A stretch of 64,000 nt of DNA from Microbulbifer aggregans (GTDB taxonomy: Bacteria; Pseudomonadota; Gammaproteobacteria; Pseudomonadales; Cellvibrionaceae), in assembly GCF_020524005.1 (NCBI RefSeq), contig NZ_JAIVKK010000005.1:186001-250000 (forward strand), given 5' to 3'. The translations under genes and the position numbers were made by a program. Shown one piece after another: positions 37,068 to 45,321 of this stretch. The number at the start of each line of letters is the position of its first letter. The first letter of the stretch is position 1. The notes under the pieces are model-generated. The model did no database searches. It was not told the origin of the DNA and worked only from the letters and a program-made list of their open reading frames with translations.

Positions 37068-37886
37068 TTAAAAAACGTCTTTACGTTTCTTTTCCGCTTC
37101 TACCAACAGGCTCTTGGCCCTGTCGATTTTACCCTGCATGGCTTCTACCACAGTGCGAACGTCATCGACGCTGGACTTTTCATTCAGCGCTTGCGGCAGA
37201 GTCACATTGAAATCTTTTTCCAGGTCTTCCACCAATGCGGCGTCCTGCTCGATCAACGCGCCTTCAACCCCCTCGAAACGGTGCAGGTAGGTATCGTGGA
37301 CGATTGTGGTCGCGGCTTCCGGCAGTTTCTCGGCAAACTTCGCCACCACGCGATCCAGACGGTGTTTGATGTCATCCAGGGTCTCAGGCATGGTCGTTGG
37401 CTCGGCTTCGGTCGTCTGCACCTTGCTCAGCAGACCTTTTTCCTGATACTGAGACGCCAGTTTCACCGCACCCAGCGCCTGCCAGAAGGCGCTGTTCAGC
37501 TTTTCCTGCTCGGCGCGGACTTCTGCGACAGGCTTACCAGCTTCGATAGCCTGCTTGACCCCGAAAATGCCCTGCCAGATATTGGCATAGACAGGTACAT
37601 AATTGGTCTCGATCGCAGAGTGGAAGTCCACCTCTTCCCAGAACTCGACCAGTTCATTAGTGTTGGTTTTGCTCTTGCCCTGCTTCTCATAAGTGTCCAC
37701 AACACCATCGTACTTGGCGATGAGCCAATCTACTTCTTCCGAGTACTGTCCCAAGTGCCCTTTCAGGTCGTTTACATGATCGCCGATGGCGCCATTGGCG
37801 GATACTTGCCCGGCGGCCAGTAGTGCGAACAGACCAAATGCCAAACCCAGGCCACGATGTTTCCGTACTTGAGATATAGATTGCAT
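37068..37886 (-). CDS. Unrecognised periplasmic helical protein heading the iron operon
   Basis: A 272-residue exported protein (signal peptide HRGLGLAFGLFALLAAGQVSA) that is almost wholly helical and charged. I do not recognise a family with confidence, but the segment HDTYLHRFEGVEGALIEQD resembles periplasmic helical domains attached to FTR1-type iron permeases. It lies 43 bp before fbpA on the same strand and directly under a Fur box, so a role in iron handling (delivery, storage or a partner of FbpA) is the best inference. The ATG at 37886 is preferred over an upstream in-frame ATG at 37937 because the signal begins there and the longer form would start inside the Fur site. Confidence 0.8.
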   Translation of the reverse strand: MQSISQVRKHRGLGLAFGLFALLAAGQVSANGAIGDHVNDLKGHLGQYSEEVDWLIAKYDGVVDTYEKQGKSKTNTNELVEFWEEVDFHSAIETNYVPVYANIWQGIFGVKQAIEAGKPVAEVRAEQEKLNSAFWQALGAVKLASQYQEKGLLSKVQTTEAEPTTMPETLDDIKHRLDRVVAKFAEKLPEAATTIVHDTYLHRFEGVEGALIEQDAALVEDLEKDFNVTLPQALNEKSSVDDVRTVVEAMQGKIDRAKSLLVEAEKKRKDVF

Positions 37887-37920
37887 AGTAATTCTCTTCA
37901 GTTCCTGAAAGCTTGGGCAA

Positions 37921-37949
37921 ACGATACTCATTATCAATAACTTAGTAAA
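37921..37949 (-). promoter_or_regulatory. Fur box overlapping the iron-operon promoter
   Basis: On the minus strand GTTATTGATAATGAGTATC (complement of 37923-37941) matches the 19-bp Fur consensus at 15 of 19 positions. It overlaps the spacer and -10 of a candidate promoter: TTTACT (complement 37944-37949), 17-bp spacer, TATCGT (complement 37921-37926). Binding would block transcription of the iron operon when Fe(II) is high. Confidence 0.78.
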
Positions 37950-37981
37950 GCGCCTGTCATGTGTACGCTTTCTGGCTTAGC

Positions 37982-37996
37982 GTAAAATAGCGTAAA
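37982..37996 (+). promoter_or_regulatory. Perfect CpxR-type box between iron operon and cyclase gene
   Basis: GTAAA-N5-GTAAA (37982-37986 and 37992-37996) within the direct repeat GCGTAAAATAGCGTAAAG exactly matches the CpxR consensus. It lies 33 bp upstream of the iron-operon -35 element. Functional relevance is unproven. Confidence 0.4.
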
Positions 37997-38294
37997 GCAA
38001 TCAGAACAGCCCGAGCACAACGGTTTAGCAGTGGAACATCCCCGGTAGACTGGTACCAATAGCAGGTAGCAGGCATACGGAGCTCCTTAAACCCGGCGCC
38101 GCATGCTACCAGCACATGTCAGTCATTTCACTACCGAAACCACCCTGGCCGCAGTGGGCCGTCACCACAGCGGGACACCGGCATTCTGTGAACAACGAGG
38201 GGCCAGGGACTTGTCATCCCGCCGTCCAAGAGCTGGTATAGTCCTCTTCCCGTTCGTACTAGTACAGGTGACGACTTAATGGAGAGTCCCCCCG

Positions 38295-39818
38295 TTGATC
38301 GCTAAGCCCACAGCCATTATGCGGCACATTAAAGACGGTCTACATAAGAGTGTGAGCCGCCTGGTGCCCCGCCATGTCCCGATTGCGCTCAAATTGGCGC
38401 TGACGATGACCCTGCTGCTGATTCTGGGGATGACGAGTCTCGGCCTGTTTATTAGTGACAGCCAGAACCGCCTGATCCGTACGCAGCTACATGACTTCGG
38501 TAATACCATGGCGTTGCAATTGGCAAAACTGGCCAGCGAGCCAATTTTGTCTGAAAACAACCTGAATTTACGCATGCTGACTACCAATCTGAGCCAGGAT
38601 GAGAAAGTCCTCGGTGCAGGTATCTACGCACATAATGGCGAATTACTGTCAGCGACCGGTATCCAGCCGAAACGGACCCTGTCCCCTTCCGACTTCAGCG
38701 GCGCAACATCCCAAGCCTGGTACCGGGACAAGGCTGACGGCTCTTCGGAAAGGGTGATCAGCTTTATCGCCCCAGCCAATTATCAGGGCGTCCGGGCCGG
38801 ATCAGTGGTCGTAACACTGTCAGCCTCGCAGATGGACCGGGCCGCGGCCGGGGCGCGCAATGCCATCATCTACGCCACCCTGGCTATGACCATACTGGCG
38901 TCCCTGCTGGCCTACTGGCTGAGTCGACGCCTGTCGCTACCGATCCACCATTTAATGGAGGCGACGCGTGCAATTGGCCGCGGTGACCTGGCAACCCGAA
39001 TCGATCAGCAACGCAACGACGAAATCGGCTTTCTGTTTGAAGGCTTCAACAATATGGCGGCCGGGCTTCTCAAGAAGTCGCAGGTCGAACAGGTCTTTTC
39101 CCGCTACGTGTCGAAAAACGTCGCCGATAAAGTACTGGCCAACCTCGACGAGGTTCGCCTGGTCGACCGTCCGATCGAGGCGACGGTACTGTTCGCCGAT
39201 ATAACCGGCTTTACCGCCATGTCGGAAAAACTGCAGCCCAGCCAGGTTTCCGAGTTACTAAATGAATATTTCTCCTACATTTCAAATGCGTGCTCAATGT
39301 ATGGCGGGGTGGTCGACAAATTTATTGGCGACTGTGCAATGCTGGTATTTGGTGTATTGGAAGAAGATACTGACCACACATTTAACGCAGTTAGCTGCGC
39401 CGTGTTGATTCAGAAACTGGCGGCACAGTTAAACGAACAGCGCCGCGCCAATGGGCGACCCGAAGTACACTTTCGCATTGGCATCAACAGTGGAGCCATG
39501 CTGGCTGGCAATCTGGGCTCAGACGAGCGGATGGAATATACCGTGGTCGGCGATGCCGTAAACCTGGCATCCCGGCTGTGCTGCGAAGCCCAGCCAAATG
39601 AAATCATTATAAGGAAGCAACTGTTTACCATGCTGCAACCACGCATCATTGCGCAAGCCGGGCAGAACCTGCCGATCCGTGGAAAATCGGCGCCGGTGAG
39701 GATTTATTCCGTACAGGACCTCCAACAAAACAATCAACCACTGCTACAAGCCAATTTGCAAAAAATCTTAAACTCTCAGACCAGTCGACAGGGCCAGCGG
39801 ACTGTTGACCATGCGTGA
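38295..39818 (+). CDS. Membrane-bound class III adenylate cyclase with HAMP domain
   Basis: A 507-residue protein: TM1 near 32-52, a periplasmic sensor region of about 140 residues, TM2 near 194-212, a HAMP linker (RRLSLPIHHLMEATRAIGRGDL), then a class III cyclase domain. Metal-binding Asp302 (FADITGFT) and Asp346 (GDCAMLVFG), Lys342 in VDKFIGD and TVVGDAVNLASRL are intact, favouring ATP as substrate. The start is uncertain: TTG 38295 has GGAGAG at proper distance; ATG 38319 has none. The 3' end overlaps the next gene by 8 bp. Confidence 0.9.
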   Translation: MIAKPTAIMRHIKDGLHKSVSRLVPRHVPIALKLALTMTLLLILGMTSLGLFISDSQNRLIRTQLHDFGNTMALQLAKLASEPILSENNLNLRMLTTNLSQDEKVLGAGIYAHNGELLSATGIQPKRTLSPSDFSGATSQAWYRDKADGSSERVISFIAPANYQGVRAGSVVVTLSASQMDRAAAGARNAIIYATLAMTILASLLAYWLSRRLSLPIHHLMEATRAIGRGDLATRIDQQRNDEIGFLFEGFNNMAAGLLKKSQVEQVFSRYVSKNVADKVLANLDEVRLVDRPIEATVLFADITGFTAMSEKLQPSQVSELLNEYFSYISNACSMYGGVVDKFIGDCAMLVFGVLEEDTDHTFNAVSCAVLIQKLAAQLNEQRRANGRPEVHFRIGINSGAMLAGNLGSDERMEYTVVGDAVNLASRLCCEAQPNEIIIRKQLFTMLQPRIIAQAGQNLPIRGKSAPVRIYSVQDLQQNNQPLLQANLQKILNSQTSRQGQRTVDHA

Positions 39819-40899
39819 TTGCCGGTTAGCACTTGTATGTTTTTTGTTGTTGCCACTGCTTCCAGCCTGCAGCCTGGTCCGAACACCGCAGCAGACGCTG
39901 GAAGGCTTTCCACCTGAAACCTTGCAGCTTGTTCGTCATCAATCGGCCGAACTGATTCGACTACAGAATCAGACTGCCGCAACGCCAGCTCAACAGCAGT
40001 TGGTCGAACAGTTGCAGCGCAGCCTGCGGCAGTTTGAGCGCGATGTTATTAGCAATGCGAACAATCTGGAACAACAGGGTGACTGGCACGGTGCAGAGCA
40101 GATTTTACAAGGTGGCACACGAGTACTGCCGGACAGCCTGATTCTAATTGGCGCGCGACAAGCATTAGCAGAGCGCCGCCAGTTGCGCGAAGAACGCGTA
40201 CGTATGGAGCTGGAAATCCACCGTGGTGAACAGTTGCTTAAAGACGTTGCGGCCTACCAGCGCTTGAAACAGTTACAAGGCCCGGGACTTCTGAACTGGC
40301 TTGAATTGAAAAATTTTCACCGCAAACGCCGTGCCTCGGCGCAAGCTCTGCAGGAACACGCGCAGCGAGCGCTGGAGCGGGAAGACTATTCCCTGGCGCA
40401 CCGCGCTCTGACAGTCTCACAAGGCCTGTACGGAGACGACCTGGAACAGGATCACAATTTACGGGCAGCACTCGAACAGGATCTGGCCCTGGCAAACAGC
40501 CACCTTCGCCCGGTTAAGCGCCAACCAGTCAAACGCCGCCTCAAACAGGATCAGCCTGTCCCCGTCGACAAATTGCAACAGGCTCTGGACACCGGCGACC
40601 TGCTGGGCGCACAGCAACATCTCGACCAGCTACAGCGACGCTTCCCGCAGCACCCGGAACTGATCCCCCTGCAAACACGGTATCGCACGCAGGTAAAAGC
40701 CCGGGTACTAACAGCAATTAAGCGGGGAAATGATTTATACAGCCGGGGCTATATCGAGCGCGCCCTGGCTGTCTGGCGTGAAGCCAAAGCCCTGGCCCCG
40801 GAGAACGTCGAATTACTGGCCAATATCGCCCGCGCAGAAAAAGTGCTGCGCAACTTACGCGCACTGTCGAAACCGCCCGGAACCCAACCAGGCCAATAA
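39811..40899 (+). CDS. TPR-containing lipoprotein coupled to the cyclase
   Basis: A 362-residue predicted lipoprotein with signal LALVCFLLLPLLPAC (lipobox LPAC, Cys20). The mature part is helical and Gln/Leu/Arg-rich, with TPR-like repeats clearest at the C-terminus (KRGNDLYSRGYIERALAVW followed by LAPENVELLANIARAEKVL). No enzymatic motif is visible. Overlap with the cyclase gene suggests one function, for example sensing or scaffolding in the envelope. The envelope side (inner or outer membrane) cannot be fixed from sequence. Confidence 0.83.
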   Translation: MRDCRLALVCFLLLPLLPACSLVRTPQQTLEGFPPETLQLVRHQSAELIRLQNQTAATPAQQQLVEQLQRSLRQFERDVISNANNLEQQGDWHGAEQILQGGTRVLPDSLILIGARQALAERRQLREERVRMELEIHRGEQLLKDVAAYQRLKQLQGPGLLNWLELKNFHRKRRASAQALQEHAQRALEREDYSLAHRALTVSQGLYGDDLEQDHNLRAALEQDLALANSHLRPVKRQPVKRRLKQDQPVPVDKLQQALDTGDLLGAQQHLDQLQRRFPQHPELIPLQTRYRTQVKARVLTAIKRGNDLYSRGYIERALAVWREAKALAPENVELLANIARAEKVLRNLRALSKPPGTQPGQ

Positions 40900-40942
40900 A
40901 CCCTGACTCCTCAGCTTAGGGTGCTGGTATCGGGCGTTGGAC

Positions 40943-42592
40943 CTAAATCATACTCCACTGACCACTGCAGGCCGCGAATACAAATACAATCAGGTTAGTT
41001 ACAGCATGCGCCGCGATAGCATCCCCGACATGCTGTGAACGCAGCCGCACGAAGGCATAGGCTAATCCAGCAACTATCCCCGCCACCCAAGCGCCATGCA
41101 ATGCGCCAAAGGCAACGGAAGAGATCAACACCGCCACTACCGAGACGGGTAAACCGCCACGCGTGTAGTTCGGCGAGCGGCTTAGCTTGCACAACAGGTA
41201 CCCCCGAAATGCCAACTCTTCGGCAACGGGCACAGTGACGACCGCACCTACAAAGCGAAATACCAGCCATAAACCGGACCAAAGCGGAGGCGAATCAAAC
41301 AGCGTCTCCGAAAATACCCGATCAGCCTGCGGTGCGGAATCAATGAGCAGCGAAATCCATATCAATGCCACGCCAAACCCGGCAGCGAGCGCCAAAGGGC
41401 TTAGACGATAGGGGAACAAGCGCAGCGCCGGCCAGAACCAGATCAGTGCGAACAGCACCGCAAGCACGCGCAACGGGTATAGCCAAACAAATTCAGAGGA
41501 TACCGCCGAAGTCAGCAGTACTGACGCGAGTAACGCTACCAAAGGTACAAGCGTCGCGACAGCCTGCGCACTGTTGCTATCAGCAGGCGACGCGGAGACT
41601 CCGGGCACGAGTTTTGACACGCCGGCATAGCCAGACTGAATTACAAACCGCCAGCGGCCAGCGAACCAGAGCAAACCCAAAGAGGTCAGAATAAACGCTA
41701 TCCAGCCTGCCTGGGAGTGAAACCCTCCTATCGCAATATCTGCCGACCAGTAATAGCCCAACGCCACCAGTACCGTGATACGCACAGCATTGAGCAGCCA
41801 AATGGCCACAATTCCAAGGGGAAACAGTACAAATGCACGGGGAAAGCGAAATTCCTTGCGATTGATATGGAGGTATAACGCGAGAAACGCAGTAATCAGC
41901 CCGATGCCTTCATAACCCGAACATGCAGGTGCCACGTTGACAATGAAGTCACCCAAACCAAGTATCTTCTGGCTCTGCCCAATCACCACGAGCTCAGAAT
42001 CAAAAAGCCCGAGCAAATTTGAGGACAACATAAACGTCAGGGAACTCAGCGGCACCCACAGGCGGCTAGCCAGGCCAGTAAAAAGCCAGACTGCCACCGC
42101 AATCAGCACAGCGGCACATACAGACTTCCAGTATCGCACCAGGGTTCGAAACCAGTACCGCATGGGTGCCAACATTGATGCCCAACACCATAAGCTGCAT
42201 AACAGGGCCAGACACCAGAGCAAAAAAATAGATGTATCCGTTTGATCGGCATGGCCGGGGCCGGCGAAATCAAAAATGATTATTGAGCTGTGGACGAGCA
42301 ACCAATAACTCAACAGTTGCGGCAACAGAAATATGCCAGCGCGCTTGATATCAGCCTCCAAGCAAATACCGCCCCACAAGGTCCGCAATTCGCGCTGTAG
42401 CAGCACCCCTAAAAGCACAGCAAACAGTACAGCGACTTTGGCAGCCTGCCCCAAATAGCCAAACAGCGCACGCCACCCCCCTGTAGAACCTTCCATGATC
42501 AGGGTATAGGCATCAAAGCGCTGACTGGCATACATAAGCTGTAACACCAGCAATAACGCAATGCTCAACTGCAGTATGGCTCTATGTTGCAT
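40943..42592 (-). CDS. xrtE: Exosortase E fused to a CPBP intramembrane protease
   Basis: A 549-residue polytopic membrane protein. The first part is exosortase: Cys224 in VAPACSGYEGIGL, Arg271 in LNAVRITVLVALGYYW and His292 in IGGFHSQAGWIAF form the expected Cys-Arg-His set. The second part is a CAAX-protease-like (CPBP) domain with EELAFRGYLL (near 458-467), FGALHGAW and HAVTN. This fusion is the exosortase E/VPEID-CTERM type. It should cleave and anchor or transfer proteins bearing a VPEID C-terminal signal, such as the product of the gene just upstream. The Shine-Dalgarno is weak. Confidence 0.93.
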   Translation of the reverse strand: MQHRAILQLSIALLLVLQLMYASQRFDAYTLIMEGSTGGWRALFGYLGQAAKVAVLFAVLLGVLLQRELRTLWGGICLEADIKRAGIFLLPQLLSYWLLVHSSIIIFDFAGPGHADQTDTSIFLLWCLALLCSLWCWASMLAPMRYWFRTLVRYWKSVCAAVLIAVAVWLFTGLASRLWVPLSSLTFMLSSNLLGLFDSELVVIGQSQKILGLGDFIVNVAPACSGYEGIGLITAFLALYLHINRKEFRFPRAFVLFPLGIVAIWLLNAVRITVLVALGYYWSADIAIGGFHSQAGWIAFILTSLGLLWFAGRWRFVIQSGYAGVSKLVPGVSASPADSNSAQAVATLVPLVALLASVLLTSAVSSEFVWLYPLRVLAVLFALIWFWPALRLFPYRLSPLALAAGFGVALIWISLLIDSAPQADRVFSETLFDSPPLWSGLWLVFRFVGAVVTVPVAEELAFRGYLLCKLSRSPNYTRGGLPVSVVAVLISSVAFGALHGAWVAGIVAGLAYAFVRLRSQHVGDAIAAHAVTNLIVFVFAACSGQWSMI

Positions 42593-42640
42593 AAATCAAA
42601 GGTTGTCCCTAACCAATTGATCTGAAGAGAAATTCATTAC

Positions 42641-42670
42641 AAAAAAACCCCGGCGGAATGCCGGGGTTTC
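42641..42670 (-). terminator. Terminator between the VPEID gene and xrtE
   Basis: On the minus strand the stem AAACCCCGGC / GCCGGGGTTT continues into TTTTTG-like sequence, 26 bp after the VPEID stop. It would uncouple a highly expressed substrate from a weakly expressed sortase. Confidence 0.85.
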
Positions 42671-42695
42671 GACAAACTTTTCGTGGGTTTTGGGC

Positions 42696-42977
42696 TTATT
42701 TGGCAGCGCGCCTTTCGCGGCGTACCGCAACCAACCCTGCCAACAGCGCGAGGGCAATACCTGCACCCGCCGCGTCAATCTCAGGAACTGAGTGCGTCTT
42801 TTCCCCGCCTGAACGCTCACCATCACCCCAGCGTCCATCTCCACGACGTCCGTCGTGATGGCCACCGTGATGACCGCCATGATGGCCGCCACGCTTGCCA
42901 CCAAAGTCGCCGCCGGCAAAAGCCATTGGCGATGAGAACAGCAATAGCGCCAAACTGGCATACACATACTTTTTCAT
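42696..42977 (-). CDS. VPEID-CTERM sorting-signal protein, His/Gly-rich
   Basis: A 93-residue secreted protein: signal peptide (KKYVYASLALLLFSSPMAFA, cleavage near residue 21), a mature part dominated by GGHH repeats (residues 31-42) and Arg/Asp/Gly, then the sorting signal VPEID at 64-68, a hydrophobic helix and a basic end RRERRAAK. The strong Shine-Dalgarno GGAGGG lies 6 nt before the ATG. It is the obvious substrate of the neighbouring exosortase E. The histidine repeats could bind metal. Confidence 0.92.
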   Translation of the reverse strand: MKKYVYASLALLLFSSPMAFAGGDFGGKRGGHHGGHHGGHHDGRRGDGRWGDGERSGGEKTHSVPEIDAAGAGIALALLAGLVAVRRERRAAK

Positions 42978-43627
42978 TGATTCCCTCCATTTAAATACTG
43001 CTTTTATTCAGCAAGTATCCATTTAAGTTCTGTTCCGTGAACCCGATCAAACGCTCATTAAAAGCAACAGGTAAACCGCTACAGAAATGCGATTTTTGTC
43101 AACCATTAAGAACGAGAGCAGACCCTATTCGATGAATAGATCAGCAATTAACGAACAACTATTTAGGTACCCTCGGAGTAGATCTGCCACCACCGGACTT
43201 ACACCCCAAACAGGACTTTCAAGGGCGATGTGATAGCGATCTCTAGCCGCCGGGGGTTTCTCTGCCGCCCCAAGTATGAGGCGTCATGCACCCACAAAAA
43301 AGTGAGACACGGTTCACCATTGCAGTGAGACTCACTTGGAACCCCAAGCGAATCGGCAGAATAAACGCCATTAATAGCCAGGTCTAGTAGCTGCGGTCCC
43401 TGTACGGCCGTCCAAATGCACAAAAGGCGCCGAAATCTACCCGAAATGCAGGAACGCCCTATTTCAGCCAATTTAGCGCTATTCGCGACAGTGAAAAATG
43501 TGCCAACTGCTTTTACAGGTACAATGCGTGAGTCCCCCTGAGATACCGGGGAAAACTATTGGGAAGATGAAGCGAGGGGCGGACGGAAGAAAACCCGCCG
43601 GCACATGCCGGCGGGGTTAGGAAGGTA
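42978..43627. other. 650-bp non-coding region upstream of the VPEID gene
   Basis: The stretch lies between the VPEID gene start and the guaA 3' end. It includes a TTGACA-like box on the minus strand near 43096-43101, an inverted pair AAGTGAG (43300-43306) / CTCACTT (43331-43337), a CCCC/GGGG hairpin near 43534-43553, and the guaA terminator at its end. A 90-codon minus ORF at 43199-43471 has no Shine-Dalgarno or family signature; I do not call it. Confidence 0.5.
43592..43617 (-). terminator. Terminator after guaA
   Basis: CCCGCCGGCA / TGCCGGCGGG with a 2-nt centre, followed by TTTTC on the minus strand, 11 bp after the guaA stop. Confidence 0.85.
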
Positions 43628-45205
43628 TTATTCCCACTCAATAGTAGCGGGTGGTTTACTGGAAACGTCGTAGGTTACCCGCGAGATATTTTCAATTTCA
43701 TTGATGATACGGTTGGAGACCTTCTCGATCAGCTCGTATGGCAGGTGCGCCCAACGTGCGGTCATAAAGTCCACGGTCTCCACAGCACGCAACGCCACGA
43801 CATATTCGTAGCGGCGGCCATCGCCGACCACACCGACGGATTTGACCGGCAGGAATACCACAAACGCCTGACTGGTCTTGTGGTACCAATCTGCGTTGTG
43901 CAGCTCCTCGATAAAGATCGCATCAGCTTCACGCAGAATATCTGCGTACTCTTTCTTCACTTCGCCGAGAATACGCACGCCGAGGCCCGGGCCTGGGAAG
44001 GGGTGACGGTAAACCATGTCGTAAGGCAGGCCCAGCTCCAGGCCAATCTTGCGCACTTCATCCTTGAACAGCTCACGCAGAGGTTCAACCAACTCAAAAG
44101 CCATATCTTCCGGGAGGCCACCCACATTGTGGTGAGACTTGATCACGTGCGCCTTGCCGGTTTTGGCCGCGGCGGACTCAATCACGTCCGGATAGATAGT
44201 GCCCTGCGCCAGGAATTTAACGTCCTGCAGCCTGGAAGCTTCCTGATCAAAGATTTCAATAAAAGTATTACCGATCACCTTGCGCTTGGCTTCAGGATCT
44301 TCAACGCCGGCAAGACGCGACAGGAATGCCTCTTCTGCATCAGCGCGAACCACCCGCACGCCCATGTTATCGGCGAACATTTGCATGACCTGATCGCCTT
44401 CATTTTTACGCAGCAGGCCGTTGTCCACGAACACACAGGTCAGCTGATCGCCAATGGCCTTGTGCAGCAGCGCTGCAACGACAGAACTATCGACACCACC
44501 GGAAAGACCCAGCAGCACTTTGCTGCCGCCCACTTGCTTGCGCACCTTGGCAATGGAGTCTTCGATGATGTTTTCCGGCGTCCACAGTTTTTCACAACCG
44601 CACAGCTCGATCACGAAGTGCTCGTATATACGGGTACCCTGCAGGGTGTGGGTCACCTCCGGGTGGAACTGGACACCGAAGAAATTTTTCTCCGGGTGGT
44701 ACATACCGGCAATCGGGCAGGAAGGGGTAGAAGCCATCAGTTCGAAACCTTCCGGCATGTTCACCACTTTATCACCGTGGCTCATCCATACATCCAACAG
44801 CGCCTTGCCGTCTTCTGCCAGGTGATCCTTGATGTCGTGTAACAGAGCGGACTCACCCTCTACTTTCACTTGCGCGTAACCGAACTCACGCACATCGCTG
44901 CCCTGCACAGCGCCGCCCAACTGATGCGCCATCGTCTGCATGCCGTAACAGATGCCCAGCACAGGCACGCCAAGGTCAAAGACCACTTCCGGCGCGCGCG
45001 GTGAACCGGCTTCCGGCACAGATTCGGGACCACCCGCCAGGATGATACCCTTAGGGTTGTACTCACGAATTTCCTCTTCGCTCATATCGAAAGCGCGAAT
45101 TTCAGAGAAAACCCCGAGCTCACGCACGCGGCGCGCGATCAGCTGGGTGTACTGGGAACCGAAGTCGAGGATCAGGATTCGGCTGGCGTGAATATCTTGC
45201 GTCAT
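43628..45205 (-). CDS. guaA: GMP synthase (glutamine-hydrolysing)
   Basis: Amidates XMP to GMP using glutamine and ATP. The 525-residue protein has a class I amidotransferase domain (catalytic Cys in [15 protein letters not shown], His-Glu in FHPEVTH), a PP-ATPase domain with [16 protein letters not shown], and the C-terminal dimerisation domain ([19 protein letters not shown]). It follows guaB on the same strand; the gap contains a strong hairpin. Confidence 0.98.
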   Translation of the reverse strand: MTQDIHASRILILDFGSQYTQLIARRVRELGVFSEIRAFDMSEEEIREYNPKGIILAGGPESVPEAGSPRAPEVVFDLGVPVLGICYGMQTMAHQLGGAVQGSDVREFGYAQVKVEGESALLHDIKDHLAEDGKALLDVWMSHGDKVVNMPEGFELMASTPSCPIAGMYHPEKNFFGVQFHPEVTHTLQGTRIYEHFVIELCGCEKLWTPENIIEDSIAKVRKQVGGSKVLLGLSGGVDSSVVAALLHKAIGDQLTCVFVDNGLLRKNEGDQVMQMFADNMGVRVVRADAEEAFLSRLAGVEDPEAKRKVIGNTFIEIFDQEASRLQDVKFLAQGTIYPDVIESAAAKTGKAHVIKSHHNVGGLPEDMAFELVEPLRELFKDEVRKIGLELGLPYDMVYRHPFPGPGLGVRILGEVKKEYADILREADAIFIEELHNADWYHKTSQAFVVFLPVKSVGVVGDGRRYEYVVALRAVETVDFMTARWAHLPYELIEKVSNRIINEIENISRVTYDVSSKPPATIEWE

Positions 45206-45230
45206 GGCTTACTCGGTAACAGATTTATAA

Positions 45231-45263
45231 ACAGCAAACGGACCCATAAGGTCCGTTTGCTGT
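45231..45263 (-). terminator. Strong hairpin between guaB and guaA
   Basis: ACAGCAAACGGACC (45231-45244) and GGTCCGTTTGCTGT (45250-45263) form a perfect 14-bp stem with a 5-nt loop; the minus-strand downstream reads TTATAAATC, so the T-run is broken. It lies in the 116-bp guaB-guaA gap and may act as a partial terminator or a processing/stabilising element. Confidence 0.7.
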
Positions 45264-45321
45264 TCACTTTCAGTGACTTCTCATAGCGGCCCGTATATAG
45301 AATCCAGGGCGCTGCAGTTAT

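Larger units (their letters stand above)
37887..38294. other. Divergent intergenic region iron operon / cyclase
   Basis: This 408-bp region holds the Fur box and promoter of the iron operon, a CpxR-like box, an imperfect stem built from GGTAGCAGGCAT (38063-38074) and ATGCTACC (38103-38110), and an extended -10 motif TGGTATAGT near 38231-38239 pointing to the cyclase gene. No ORF of note is present. Confidence 0.5.

Noticed and set aside
38279..38305. ATG at 38279 as start of the cyclase
   Set aside because: It is out of frame and meets a TAA after eight codons; the TTG at 38295 or ATG at 38319 are in frame.
43199..43471. 90-codon minus ORF between guaA and the VPEID gene
   Set aside because: No ribosome-binding site, no recognisable motif, and base use unlike neighbouring genes.
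43745..44842. 365-codon plus-strand ORF opposite guaA
   Set aside because: Shadow produced by codon bias of a highly conserved GMP synthase gene.
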